Source: Chitinophagaceae bacterium
Lineage (GTDB): Bacteria; Bacteroidota; Bacteroidia; Chitinophagales; Chitinophagaceae
Assembly (NCBI GenBank): GCA_947447815.1
Contig: CANFLJ010000060.1
Span: 1 to 8,758, forward strand
Length of the DNA stretch: 8,758 nucleotides
Reading direction: 5' to 3'
The position numbers and the translations under genes are program-made. Under the pieces are notes generated by a model, which saw only the letters and a list, made by a program, of their open reading frames with translations, was not told the DNA's origin and did not search any database. Shown piece after piece: positions 1 to 6,482 of the stretch; position 1 is the first letter of the stretch, and each line of letters starts with the position of its first letter.

Positions 1-934
1 AAGGATTCTCGGCATTATCCAGAAAATAGTTAACTACTTTTTCTATCATTGGCTGCTGAATATTATCAGGTAAAGGGAATGAATAGGTCTTTTTTTCTCC
101 ATTACAATTAAGTGTAAATTCTTTGCCGTAAAAAGTAAATAATATACTCACTTTTTCACCTATAATTTCACAATACTCTTCTTGCTGATATTCTGGCATT
201 GTAAATCCCCAGGTGCCAGTAAACATAATATTGTTTTCAAAGTGTATGATGCCTGTTACTAAATCTTCAGGTGTATAATATCCTGATTGATTTATTGATA
301 ATCCATTATAGTTAAGTGCTTTTCCAAATAAGTACAACATCATATCTATTTGATGAGGGCCTATATCATAAAAAAGACCAGCACCAGATATCGATGGATT
401 TAGTCTCCAGTTTTCTGCTGAAGTTGCAATAAGAGCGGAATTGAATGGTTGTAAATAGTTGATTTTTGCCAGCCTTATTTTACCTATTGTATCTTCCAGG
501 ATTATTTTTTTAATCTCTTTAAAAACAGGAAGCGCTCTTCGATAATGAGCTACTACCAGTTTAGAATTATATTTATAAGTCGCTTCTAACAAGCGTTCAC
601 AAGTTTCAACATCAGTTGTTACTGGTTTTTCTACATATACAGGTTTGCCAGCCTTTAATGCTTTAATTACATAATCTTCATGATAGATGGGTGGAGTAGC
701 AATGTAAATTGCATTAACCAAAGGGTCGTTTATTAATTTGTCTGCATCTGTATAAAAAGAAGGAATTTTATGCCTATATGCATAATCGGTAACTCTTTCT
801 TCACTTCTACTCATCACTGCTTGCAAATGAGAATTACCAACTTTGTTGAATGCCGGACCACTCTTAATTTCCGTAACATCACCACAACCAATCATTCCCC
901 AATTAATTGTTTCATTCTTTATTTTACTATTCAT
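1..934 (-). CDS. Gfo/Idh/MocA family NAD(P)-dependent oxidoreductase (3' end cut by window edge)
   Basis: The reverse strand is open from an ATG at 934 to the left edge, giving 311 codons with no stop. In-frame TAG and TGA codons sit directly upstream of this ATG, so it is the first possible start. The N-terminus carries a Rossmann dinucleotide loop (GMIGCGDV, residues 13-20). The family's EKP motif is at 102-104, where the Lys is normally catalytic. An NWR motif (175-177) and a GAGLFYDIGPHQID block (184-197) match the family's GGGxxxDxGxHxxD signature, with Asp190 and His194 as expected active-site residues. Members are usually about 320-390 residues, so probably only a short C-terminal piece is missing. 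Such enzymes oxidize or reduce sugars, inositols or sugar acids in the cytoplasm; the substrate cannot be read from sequence. It is transcribed away from the uronan genes, so membership in the same pathway is only a guess. No signal peptide is visible. Confidence 0.93.
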   Translation of the reverse strand, partial: MNSKIKNETINWGMIGCGDVTEIKSGPAFNKVGNSHLQAVMSRSEERVTDYAYRHKIPSFYTDADKLINDPLVNAIYIATPPIYHEDYVIKALKAGKPVYVEKPVTTDVETCERLLEATYKYNSKLVVAHYRRALPVFKEIKKIILEDTIGKIRLAKINYLQPFNSALIATSAENWRLNPSISGAGLFYDIGPHQIDMMLYLFGKALNYNGLSINQSGYYTPEDLVTGIIHFENNIMFTGTWGFTMPEYQQEEYCEIIGEKVSILFTFYGKEFTLNCNGEKKTYSFPLPDNIQQPMIEKVVNYFLDNAENP

Positions 935-952
935 TCACTATGTTTTTCATTG

Positions 953-960
953 TAAAATTA
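953..960 (-). promoter_or_regulatory. Possible -7 box for the oxidoreductase gene
   Basis: On the minus strand this reads TAATTTTA, which matches the Bacteroidota -7 consensus TAnnTTTG except for the last base. It ends 18 bases before the ATG at 934, similar to the spacing at the other promoter-like boxes in this window. I see no TTG-type -33 element upstream, and the region is AT-rich, so a chance match is quite possible. Confidence 0.22.
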
Positions 961-992
961 GAAGAAAGAGTATAATTTATCTTATTTTAAGC

Positions 993-1000
993 TTTATTTG
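993..1000 (+). promoter_or_regulatory. Possible -7 box for the GH88 gene
   Basis: The sequence TTTATTTG differs from TAnnTTTG at one fixed position. It ends 20 bases before the ATG at 1021, the same distance as the perfect boxes ahead of 2370 (20 bases) and 4176 (21 bases). No convincing -33 element is visible. The shared geometry is the main support. It would also favour 1021 rather than 1012 as the GH88 start. Confidence 0.32.
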
Positions 1001-1005
1001 CTCTT

Positions 1006-1010
1006 AAGGA
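1006..1010 (+). promoter_or_regulatory. Shine-Dalgarno-like AAGGA that bears on the GH88 start
   Basis: AAGGA lies only 1 base before the ATG at 1012, too close to serve it, but 10 bases before the in-frame ATG at 1021, a workable distance. This suggests that translation begins at 1021. Shine-Dalgarno sequences are used sparingly in Bacteroidota, so the evidence is moderate. Confidence 0.4.
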
Positions 1011-1011
1011 C

Positions 1012-2190
1012 ATGATTAACATGAGCGTAAGAGTATTATATATTTTATTTATTGTCATTTTTTTAAGTTGTAAGTCTACCAGATTTAATGTAGATAATTC
1101 AATTAATTACTGTTTAAATCAAACTAAAAAAACAATTGAATTACTGCCAAGTGATTCAATAAAAATTCCTCGTAGTGTTCATAAAGATTCTTCCAATTGG
1201 AAGTGTGTAAATTATAAAGACTGGACAAGTGGTTTCTGGCCCGGAATCCTTTGGTATGCTTATGAATACAGTCATGATAGTAGTTATAAAAATGCTGCAG
1301 ATAAATATTCAAATGAATTAAATCCATTAGTATACAAATCAGCATATAGTCATGATTTAGGCTTTAAAATGTATTGTAGTTTTGGCAATGGCTTCAGAAT
1401 TACACAGAATGAATCGTATAAGAAAAAACTTTTAGTTACTGCCGATACCCTGGCTACATTGTATAATCCTAAAGTGGGTACCATACTCTCTTGGCCAGTT
1501 TATGTAAAACAGTTTGGCCCTCATAATACTATCATGGACAATATGATGAATCTTGAATTATTGTTTTGGGCAGCAAAAAATGGGGGAGGAGATGAATTAT
1601 ATAACATCGCAGTTAATCATGCTACAAAGACTGCAAATAACCATTTTAGAGATGATTATACTTGTTATCATGTAATGCTATATGATACTGTAACAGGGAA
1701 GAAAATAAAAGGAGTAACTCATCAAGGTTATAATGATTCTTCTACATGGGCAAGAGGACAAGCATGGGCAATTTATGGATTTACAATGTGCTTCAGAGAA
1801 ACTAAGAATCCTTTATTTTTAACTACAGCAGAGAAAGCTACCGATACATATCTGCATATATTACCTTCTGACCTTATTCCTAACTGGGACTTTAATGCAC
1901 CCGATGAACATACTAAAGATGTTTCAGCACTTTGTATTATAGCTTCTGCATTACTGGAACTTTCAGAATTAATTTCGGATAAGGCTAAATCTAAAATGTA
2001 TAGAAAGAAAGCAGAAACAATGTTGTATAACATTTCTAATAAGAAGTTCCAGAGTAGGAATATTAATAGCTCTTTTCTATTGCATTCTACTGGCAATAAA
2101 CCAGCAGGTATTGAAATAGACGCATCTATCATTTATGCTGACTATTATTATCTAGAAGCATTATTAAGATTAAAGAAGTTACAAAAATAA
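1012..2190 (+). CDS. Glycoside hydrolase family 88 unsaturated uronyl hydrolase, lipoprotein
   Basis: GH88 enzymes hydrate the C4-C5 double bond of an unsaturated uronic acid at the non-reducing end of lyase products, releasing it from the oligosaccharide. In the 392-residue reading, Asp115 in HDLGF (114-118) and Asp176 in MDNMMN (175-180) are 61 residues apart, the same separation as the catalytic Asp88/Asp149 pair of Bacillus sp. GL1 unsaturated glucuronyl hydrolase. The WARGQAW block (246-252) and the C-terminal DASIIYADYYYLEALLR block (370-386) are also typical. Length fits a single (alpha/alpha)6 barrel. The N-terminus is a short hydrophobic signal ending FLSC, with Cys20 as the probable lipidation site, so the protein is likely membrane-anchored. 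The in-frame ATG at 1021 (389 residues) is probably the true start, because AAGGA and a -7-like box are better placed for it. Known substrates are glucuronan, glycosaminoglycan, gellan or xanthan fragments; activity on alginate fragments is not typical. Confidence 0.93.
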   Translation: MINMSVRVLYILFIVIFLSCKSTRFNVDNSINYCLNQTKKTIELLPSDSIKIPRSVHKDSSNWKCVNYKDWTSGFWPGILWYAYEYSHDSSYKNAADKYSNELNPLVYKSAYSHDLGFKMYCSFGNGFRITQNESYKKKLLVTADTLATLYNPKVGTILSWPVYVKQFGPHNTIMDNMMNLELLFWAAKNGGGDELYNIAVNHATKTANNHFRDDYTCYHVMLYDTVTGKKIKGVTHQGYNDSSTWARGQAWAIYGFTMCFRETKNPLFLTTAEKATDTYLHILPSDLIPNWDFNAPDEHTKDVSALCIIASALLELSELISDKAKSKMYRKKAETMLYNISNKKFQSRNINSSFLLHSTGNKPAGIEIDASIIYADYYYLEALLRLKKLQK

Positions 2191-2317
2191 ATAGGACTTC
2201 ATTAATGCTGTTTTCCTTTGTTGTATTCTTATATAAAAATCATACCTTGATAACATATTGATATTTTCAATTAAGTTGTAGGAGATTTTACATAATAAAA
2301 GAATATCACAAAATAGA

Positions 2318-2349
2318 TTTAAACATTATATCAAACATTAATAGTTTTG
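2318..2349 (+). promoter_or_regulatory. Probable promoter of the jelly-roll lyase gene
   Basis: TAGTTTTG at 2342-2349 is a full match to the Bacteroidota -7 consensus TAnnTTTG. A TTTA at 2318-2321 lies 20 bases upstream, near the position expected for the -33 TTTG element. The box ends 20 bases before the ATG at 2370, which predicts a very short leader. The rest of the 179-base spacer after GH88 (2191-2317) is AT-rich, with no gene and no strong GC-rich terminator hairpin. Confidence 0.5.
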
Positions 2350-2369
2350 TTGCTATTTAGAATCAAATC

Positions 2370-4022
2370 ATGTTGTTTAAATTTATTAAAATATTTTGTT
2401 TGTTTATTGTAGTAGGTAGTGCTTTGCTCCCTACTACATTAAAAGCACAATCCCTGCTGAATGCAAATGGACCGGGTAATACTTATGAATTAATAAATAG
2501 CATTCTAGCGCCTGGTTATACTGCTGTAGAGGCTCCTGATCAGTGTGCCAGCCACCCTTCCTTTGGTAGACATGTAGCGGAAGTGTATGATTCTACTTTG
2601 AAGAAATATGTTTTTGAATTCTATATTCATGTTCCCACAGCATTACCAGTTACTACTACCACAGCAGATAATGATCGTTGTTTAAATTTTGATAGACAAA
2701 GAGTAGAGATTAAAACATACGAATCTTCTCCCGATAGTCTTAAAGGATATGTAGGAAATACGCTCACCTTTAAGTGGATGTTCAGGTTGCCTGTAGGGTT
2801 TAAACCTTCTCCTAATTTTACGCATATTCATCAGGTAAAAGCAGTTGGTGGCGATGAAGGAGACCCTATATTTACCCTTACAGTAAGAGAGGGTAGTCCG
2901 GATATACTTCAACTTATTTATGTTGCCGATAGTAGTTCTGGTACCAATATACTTTCTTATGCTAATCTATCCAACTTCTTAGGCAACTGGATTGAAGCTA
3001 CAGAACAGGTGAATGTTGGTCCTAGGGGAAGTTATTCCATAGTACTCAAAAAGGTGAGTACGGGCAAGGTTCTTTTATCTTATAGTACCAATACAATTTC
3101 TACCTTCAGACCTTCCAACTCTTTTATAAGACCTAAATGGGGTATCTATAGAAGTCTATTACAGTACACCTATCTACGGGATGATTCGATCAGAATAAAT
3201 AGTGTATCTGTATATAAAGGATTAAAAAGACTTAATACGCTCAATGCTACTGCATTAACCAGTAAAACCATAAATGTAGTATGGCAGGATACTGTATCAA
3301 GAGTAACAGGATATATACTGCAGCGTTCTTTTAATGATAGCTCAGGCTGGCGAACAATAGATACTATAGCGAAAGGTATATTTTCCCTTATTGATACCGG
3401 TCTTACGGCTAATACAACATATTTCTACAGACTGATAGCGCTCACTGTTAATGGTAATTCTGAGTATTCCAATATAGATAGTGCTACTACCTTAAAAGTA
3501 TTGCCATTAAAGATTATTGACTTTAATGCTGCTTTAAAAGGCGATAATGTTGTATTAAACTGGAAGTCTTTAGAGGAATTCAATATTGAAAATTATACTA
3601 TTGAATATAGTGCTGATGGATTAACATTCTATAAACTTATTTCTGTACTGGCAGATCAAAGAAGTTTCTATCAGTATAGTACATCTGTCCCATTGGATGC
3701 TGTACAATACTATCGCTTAAAAATCATTCATAAAGACGGCACATATAGTTTCTCTACCATAGTAAAGATTGAATTGAACAGTAAAACTTCTATTCAATTG
3801 TATCCTAATCCTGCTAAGGATTTTGTGATTATAAAATTGAATAAGTATACTCCTGGTACTATGCTTATTATCTATGATGTATATGGTAGAAAAGTTGCTG
3901 AATTGCCGGTAATTAGTACCTCTACAAGAGTTTCTACTGTTTCTTTATCAAAAGGTATATATACTGTTAAGCTATCAAACCCTATCGATTTTACAGAGCC
4001 CATCTCATTTCTTCAGTATTAA
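2370..4022 (+). CDS. T9SS-exported jelly-roll protein, probable divergent polysaccharide lyase (PL7/PL20-like), with FN3 and sorting domain
   Basis: The 550-residue protein has a signal peptide at about 1-26 (cleavage probably after LKA). Residues about 30-285 look like a concanavalin-type beta-jelly roll. Three motifs fall in the order seen in PL7 alginate lyases but altered: RVEIK (111-115) in place of RxELR, HIHQ (152-155) in place of QIH, and KWGIY (256-260) in place of KAGxY. Cys59 and Cys103 could form a disulfide. An FN3-like domain spans about 285-375 (TYFYRLIALT is the typical G-strand region), and a further beta-sandwich spans about 378-466. A type A T9SS sorting domain follows at about 475-550, with LYPNPAKD, YDVYGRKV and LSKGIYTVKL. 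The protein should be cell-surface or secreted. Cleavage of a uronan is inferred from the fold motifs and from the GH88, PL6, SDR and transporter neighbours. It could instead be a glucuronan lyase (PL20-like), an alginate lyase, or a non-catalytic binding protein. Confidence 0.72.
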   Translation: MLFKFIKIFCLFIVVGSALLPTTLKAQSLLNANGPGNTYELINSILAPGYTAVEAPDQCASHPSFGRHVAEVYDSTLKKYVFEFYIHVPTALPVTTTTADNDRCLNFDRQRVEIKTYESSPDSLKGYVGNTLTFKWMFRLPVGFKPSPNFTHIHQVKAVGGDEGDPIFTLTVREGSPDILQLIYVADSSSGTNILSYANLSNFLGNWIEATEQVNVGPRGSYSIVLKKVSTGKVLLSYSTNTISTFRPSNSFIRPKWGIYRSLLQYTYLRDDSIRINSVSVYKGLKRLNTLNATALTSKTINVVWQDTVSRVTGYILQRSFNDSSGWRTIDTIAKGIFSLIDTGLTANTTYFYRLIALTVNGNSEYSNIDSATTLKVLPLKIIDFNAALKGDNVVLNWKSLEEFNIENYTIEYSADGLTFYKLISVLADQRSFYQYSTSVPLDAVQYYRLKIIHKDGTYSFSTIVKIELNSKTSIQLYPNPAKDFVIIKLNKYTPGTMLIIYDVYGRKVAELPVISTSTRVSTVSLSKGIYTVKLSNPIDFTEPISFLQY

Positions 4023-4073
4023 TATCGGAATCAGTTATTTTGTTTTCTTTTCATTTTAATTCTGGAAGGAAAT

Positions 4074-4097
4074 AAATAATTATACTGCTAATTATTT
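4074..4097. repeat. AT-only inverted repeat downstream of the jelly-roll gene
   Basis: A perfect 9-base stem (4074-4082 pairing with 4089-4097) encloses a 6-base loop (TACTGC). The stem is made only of A and T, so it would be a weak hairpin. It lies about 50 bases after the stop at 4022 and could mark transcript end or processing, or simply be AT-rich chance. No long T tract follows. Confidence 0.3.
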
Positions 4098-4133
4098 CAA
4101 CATAGTAAAATTATTTAACTATATTATTGAAAT
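4094..4133. promoter_or_regulatory. Nested dyad upstream of the SDR-MFS-PL6 operon, possible operator
   Basis: ATTTCAA (4094-4100) and TTGAAAT (4127-4133) are perfect inverted copies. Inside them TAGT (4103-4106) and ACTA (4118-4121) form a second inverted pair with nearly the same centre. The right outer arm overlaps the putative -33 TTG at 4127-4129, so a protein bound here could block or alter transcription of the operon. Which regulator binds is unknown, and no regulator gene lies in the window. Confidence 0.3.
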
Positions 4134-4154
4134 GTGTTGTTATTTATATATTTG
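4127..4154 (+). promoter_or_regulatory. Probable promoter of the SDR-MFS-PL6 operon
   Basis: TATATTTG at 4147-4154 matches TAnnTTTG exactly, and a TTG at 4127-4129 lies 17 bases upstream as a candidate -33 element. The box ends 21 bases before the ATG at 4176, predicting a short leader. The remaining spacer after the jelly-roll gene (4023-4073) shows no gene. Confidence 0.5.
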
Positions 4155-4175
4155 TGCAATTAAATTAAACGCTGT

Positions 4176-4931
4176 ATGAAATTATTATCAGGAAAAGTAG
4201 CAATAGTTACTGGTGGATCAAGAGATATTGGTAAACAAGTTTCCCTAAAACTTGCAGAAGAAGGTGCCAGTATTTGTATTAATTATTTTAATAATCAAGC
4301 CGCCGCGCAAGAGACGCTAAATGAAGTAGAAGCAATAGGTGGTAAAGCAATAATCGTTAAAGGAGATATCACTAAGGCAGAAGATATTGCTACATTAGTT
4401 TCTACCTGTATAAGCACATTTGGAGCTACTATTGACATATTGGTAAATGTGGCAGGAGGAATAATAGGAAGAAAACTATTGCCTGAAATAGAGGAAACAT
4501 TCTGGGATACTGTAATGGATGTAAACCTCAAAAGTGTATTTAGAGTTACACAGGCAGTTGTACCTCATATGACCAATGGTGGATCAATCATAAACTTCAG
4601 TTCACAGGCTGCAAGAGATGGTGGCGGCTTTGGTGCAGTAGCATATTCTACCGCCAAAGGTGCAGTGCTAACAATGACAAAAGGATTGGCTAAAGAGCTT
4701 GGTCCAAAGGGCATCAGGGTAAATTGTATTAGCCCGGGAATGATTAATACCACTTTTCATAATACTTTTACCAAAGATGAAGTAAGAAAAAACGTTGCTG
4801 CAGCTACACCATTAAGAAGAGAAGGAGAGGCTAGTGAAATAGGAGATCTTGCGTTGTATCTCGCCAGCAATAAGTCGTCTTTTATAACAGGTGCCAGCAT
4901 AGAAATTAACGGTGGTTCCTATATGTTATAA
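4176..4931 (+). CDS. SDR family oxidoreductase, probable uronate-derived keto sugar reductase
   Basis: A classical short-chain dehydrogenase/reductase of 251 residues, full length for the family. The nucleotide loop is TGGSRDIG (12-19), where the usual TGxxxGxG Gly at position 17 is Asp. NVAG (91-94) replaces the common NNAG. The active-site residues are Asn117, Ser142/143, Tyr157 and Lys161 (YSTAK), and PG is at 187-188. In alginate users an SDR of this size, encoded beside a lyase and an MFS carrier, reduces 4-deoxy-L-erythro-5-hexoseulose uronate to 2-keto-3-deoxygluconate in the cytoplasm. A KduD-like role on the pectin or glycosaminoglycan-derived isomer is the main alternative. The role rests on context; the sequence alone only gives the SDR fold. 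It is the first gene of the apparent operon, with the transporter 48 bases downstream. No Shine-Dalgarno sequence is evident. Confidence 0.92.
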   Translation: MKLLSGKVAIVTGGSRDIGKQVSLKLAEEGASICINYFNNQAAAQETLNEVEAIGGKAIIVKGDITKAEDIATLVSTCISTFGATIDILVNVAGGIIGRKLLPEIEETFWDTVMDVNLKSVFRVTQAVVPHMTNGGSIINFSSQAARDGGGFGAVAYSTAKGAVLTMTKGLAKELGPKGIRVNCISPGMINTTFHNTFTKDEVRKNVAAATPLRREGEASEIGDLALYLASNKSSFITGASIEINGGSYML

Positions 4932-4979
4932 ACGATTGTCAGAATAGCTTGCATTAAAGGGAACTGTAAATATTGCCAT

Positions 4980-6473
4980 ATGAAAATAAAAGGATTGCGT
5001 TGGGTTGTGCTTGGATTAATAGTATTAATAACTATTATCAATTATCTGGATAGAGGTACCCTAAATTATATGTGGATTACCAACTCCAAAATACAATATG
5101 ATTTAGTGTCAGCAGTATCAAATGAGCATAAACTGCCTTATGCAGTATATCTGTCTGCTGAAAATAAATATTTATTACTGGAGGCTGATGGTAGTGCTAG
5201 AAAAGTAGACAAAGAGTCTGTAGTAGATAAATCAAAAGAGGGTAGTAGCTCCATACAATATATCAAGAAGAGTGGTATAGCATTGGATCTTGGTTTAGTA
5301 GATGCTACAGCAGCGCCTGCCGAGATAGCAAAACAATCAAAAAAGATTCTATCCTACATCACTATGTTTTTCATGGTGGCTTATGGAATTAGTCAGTTGG
5401 TTTCCGGAAAGATTTACGATAAAATAGGTACCCGCAAAGGGTTTACCATGTCGGTTATCATCTGGGGATTAGCCGATATGTTTACTTCCTTTGCCAGTGG
5501 CATTGGGTCCTTGTGTGGATTCAGGGTTTTGCTGGGTTTAGGCGAGGCTGGTCCATGGCCTGGTGTAGTAAAATCGAATGCGGAATGGTTTCCAGTAAAA
5601 GAGCGAGCATTTGCTCAAGGTCTGTTTGGCGCAGGTGGTTCCATTGGCTCTATTCTATCGCCAATTATAATCTCTATGTTGTACATTTCTTTTGGTTGGA
5701 AAAGTACCTTTATAGTGGTAGGTTCTCTGGGATTAATATGGCTTATTCCATGGTTGATTTTAAATAAGAAAACACCTGATGAACACCCATGGATTACCGA
5801 CGAAGAAAGAGCTCATATACTGGAGGGAAGGGAAGTAAAAGGGGTAAATAATACAACAACAGATAAAGGAAAATCATGGGGCGAGTTATTGGGCCTGAAA
5901 AATAGTTATGCCGTGATACTGGGTCGCTTTTTTCTGGATCCGGTTTGGTGGATGTTTGTTACCTGGCTTCCTATTTATTTAAGTGAAGTTTTTAAATTAG
6001 ATATTAAGCAAATAGCCTTTTCTGCATGGGTTCCTTATGTAGGTGCTGCTATTGGTGCCATCAGTGGTGGTTGGTTTTCGGGGTATATTATCAGAAAAGG
6101 TAAATCAGCTAATACAGCCCGCAGAATATCAGTCGTTATAGGAGCATGTATTACACTACCTGCACTTATTGCTGCAGCATTTGCAAGCTCTGCTCTTTCT
6201 GCTGTTATTATCATGGCATTTATACTGGGAGGTTTTCAGTTTTCTATCGTTAATATACAAACATTAGCAAGCGATTTTCATTCCGGTAAAACAGTTGGTT
6301 CTCTTGCAGGATTAGGCGGTTTTGCTGCCGTAATGGGTACCGTAATTTCTATGTTCCTGATTCCTTATATTACTACCAATGGCAACTGGTTTTTATTCTT
6401 TGTAATGGGAGCAATAATGGTGCCCCTTTCTGTGTTGTCTGTACTTCTTTTTGGTAAGGTTAAAAACAAATAA
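4980..6473 (+). CDS. MFS uronate transporter (ExuT-like, anion:cation symporter type) with an extra loop after TM1
   Basis: The 497-residue membrane protein starts with TM1 at about 7-24 followed by NYLDRGTLNY (21-30), the hallmark start of hexuronate/galactonate:H+ symporters. The YDKIGTRKG loop after TM2 (145-153) and the block around GFRVLLGLGEAGPWPG (180-195), followed by AEWFPVKERA (201-210), are also characteristic. The C-terminal half begins near 305 after a hydrophilic central loop (about 262-302). Expected role: proton-coupled import of monomeric uronate or its keto derivative across the inner membrane, feeding the SDR encoded just upstream. Oddly, about 90 hydrophilic residues (roughly 33-122) separate TM1 from TM2, where relatives have a loop of some 20-30. 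The stretch contains a hairpin-like run (AVYLSAENKYLLLEADG, 55-71) and would face the periplasm. The reading frame is continuous through it, so it does not look like a frameshift artefact. The exact substrate is inferred. Confidence 0.92.
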   Translation: MKIKGLRWVVLGLIVLITIINYLDRGTLNYMWITNSKIQYDLVSAVSNEHKLPYAVYLSAENKYLLLEADGSARKVDKESVVDKSKEGSSSIQYIKKSGIALDLGLVDATAAPAEIAKQSKKILSYITMFFMVAYGISQLVSGKIYDKIGTRKGFTMSVIIWGLADMFTSFASGIGSLCGFRVLLGLGEAGPWPGVVKSNAEWFPVKERAFAQGLFGAGGSIGSILSPIIISMLYISFGWKSTFIVVGSLGLIWLIPWLILNKKTPDEHPWITDEERAHILEGREVKGVNNTTTDKGKSWGELLGLKNSYAVILGRFFLDPVWWMFVTWLPIYLSEVFKLDIKQIAFSAWVPYVGAAIGAISGGWFSGYIIRKGKSANTARRISVVIGACITLPALIAAAFASSALSAVIIMAFILGGFQFSIVNIQTLASDFHSGKTVGSLAGLGGFAAVMGTVISMFLIPYITTNGNWFLFFVMGAIMVPLSVLSVLLFGKVKNK

Positions 6474-6482
6474 TTTATCTAT

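Noticed and set aside
770..955. Plus-strand open frame of 61 codons opposite the oxidoreductase
   Set aside because: It overlaps the N-terminal Rossmann region of the minus-strand gene, whose motifs are clear; the plus-strand peptide shows no recognizable domain.
1773..2132. Minus-strand open frame of 119 codons
   Set aside because: It lies within GH88, whose conserved C-terminal block is in the plus frame; no independent start signal or domain is seen.
1012..2190. GH105 (rhamnogalacturonyl hydrolase) instead of GH88
   Set aside because: The HDLGF and MDNMMN Asp pair with 61-residue separation and the WARGQAW block fit GH88 better.
2257..2271. Small inverted repeat ATTGA-TATTT-TCAAT in the spacer after GH88
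   Set aside because: Five-base AT-rich arms are expected by chance in such sequence, and it is not placed on a promoter element.
4956..4962. AAAGGGA as ribosome binding site for the transporter
   Set aside because: It lies 17 bases before the ATG, too far for a normal Shine-Dalgarno pairing.
5070..5350. Frameshift or misassembly in the transporter loop
   Set aside because: The frame is continuous from TM1 to TM2 and the coding composition is normal, so a true insertion is the simpler reading.
5513..5767. Second plus-strand frame inside the transporter
   Set aside because: It is an out-of-frame reading of a well-conserved MFS segment.
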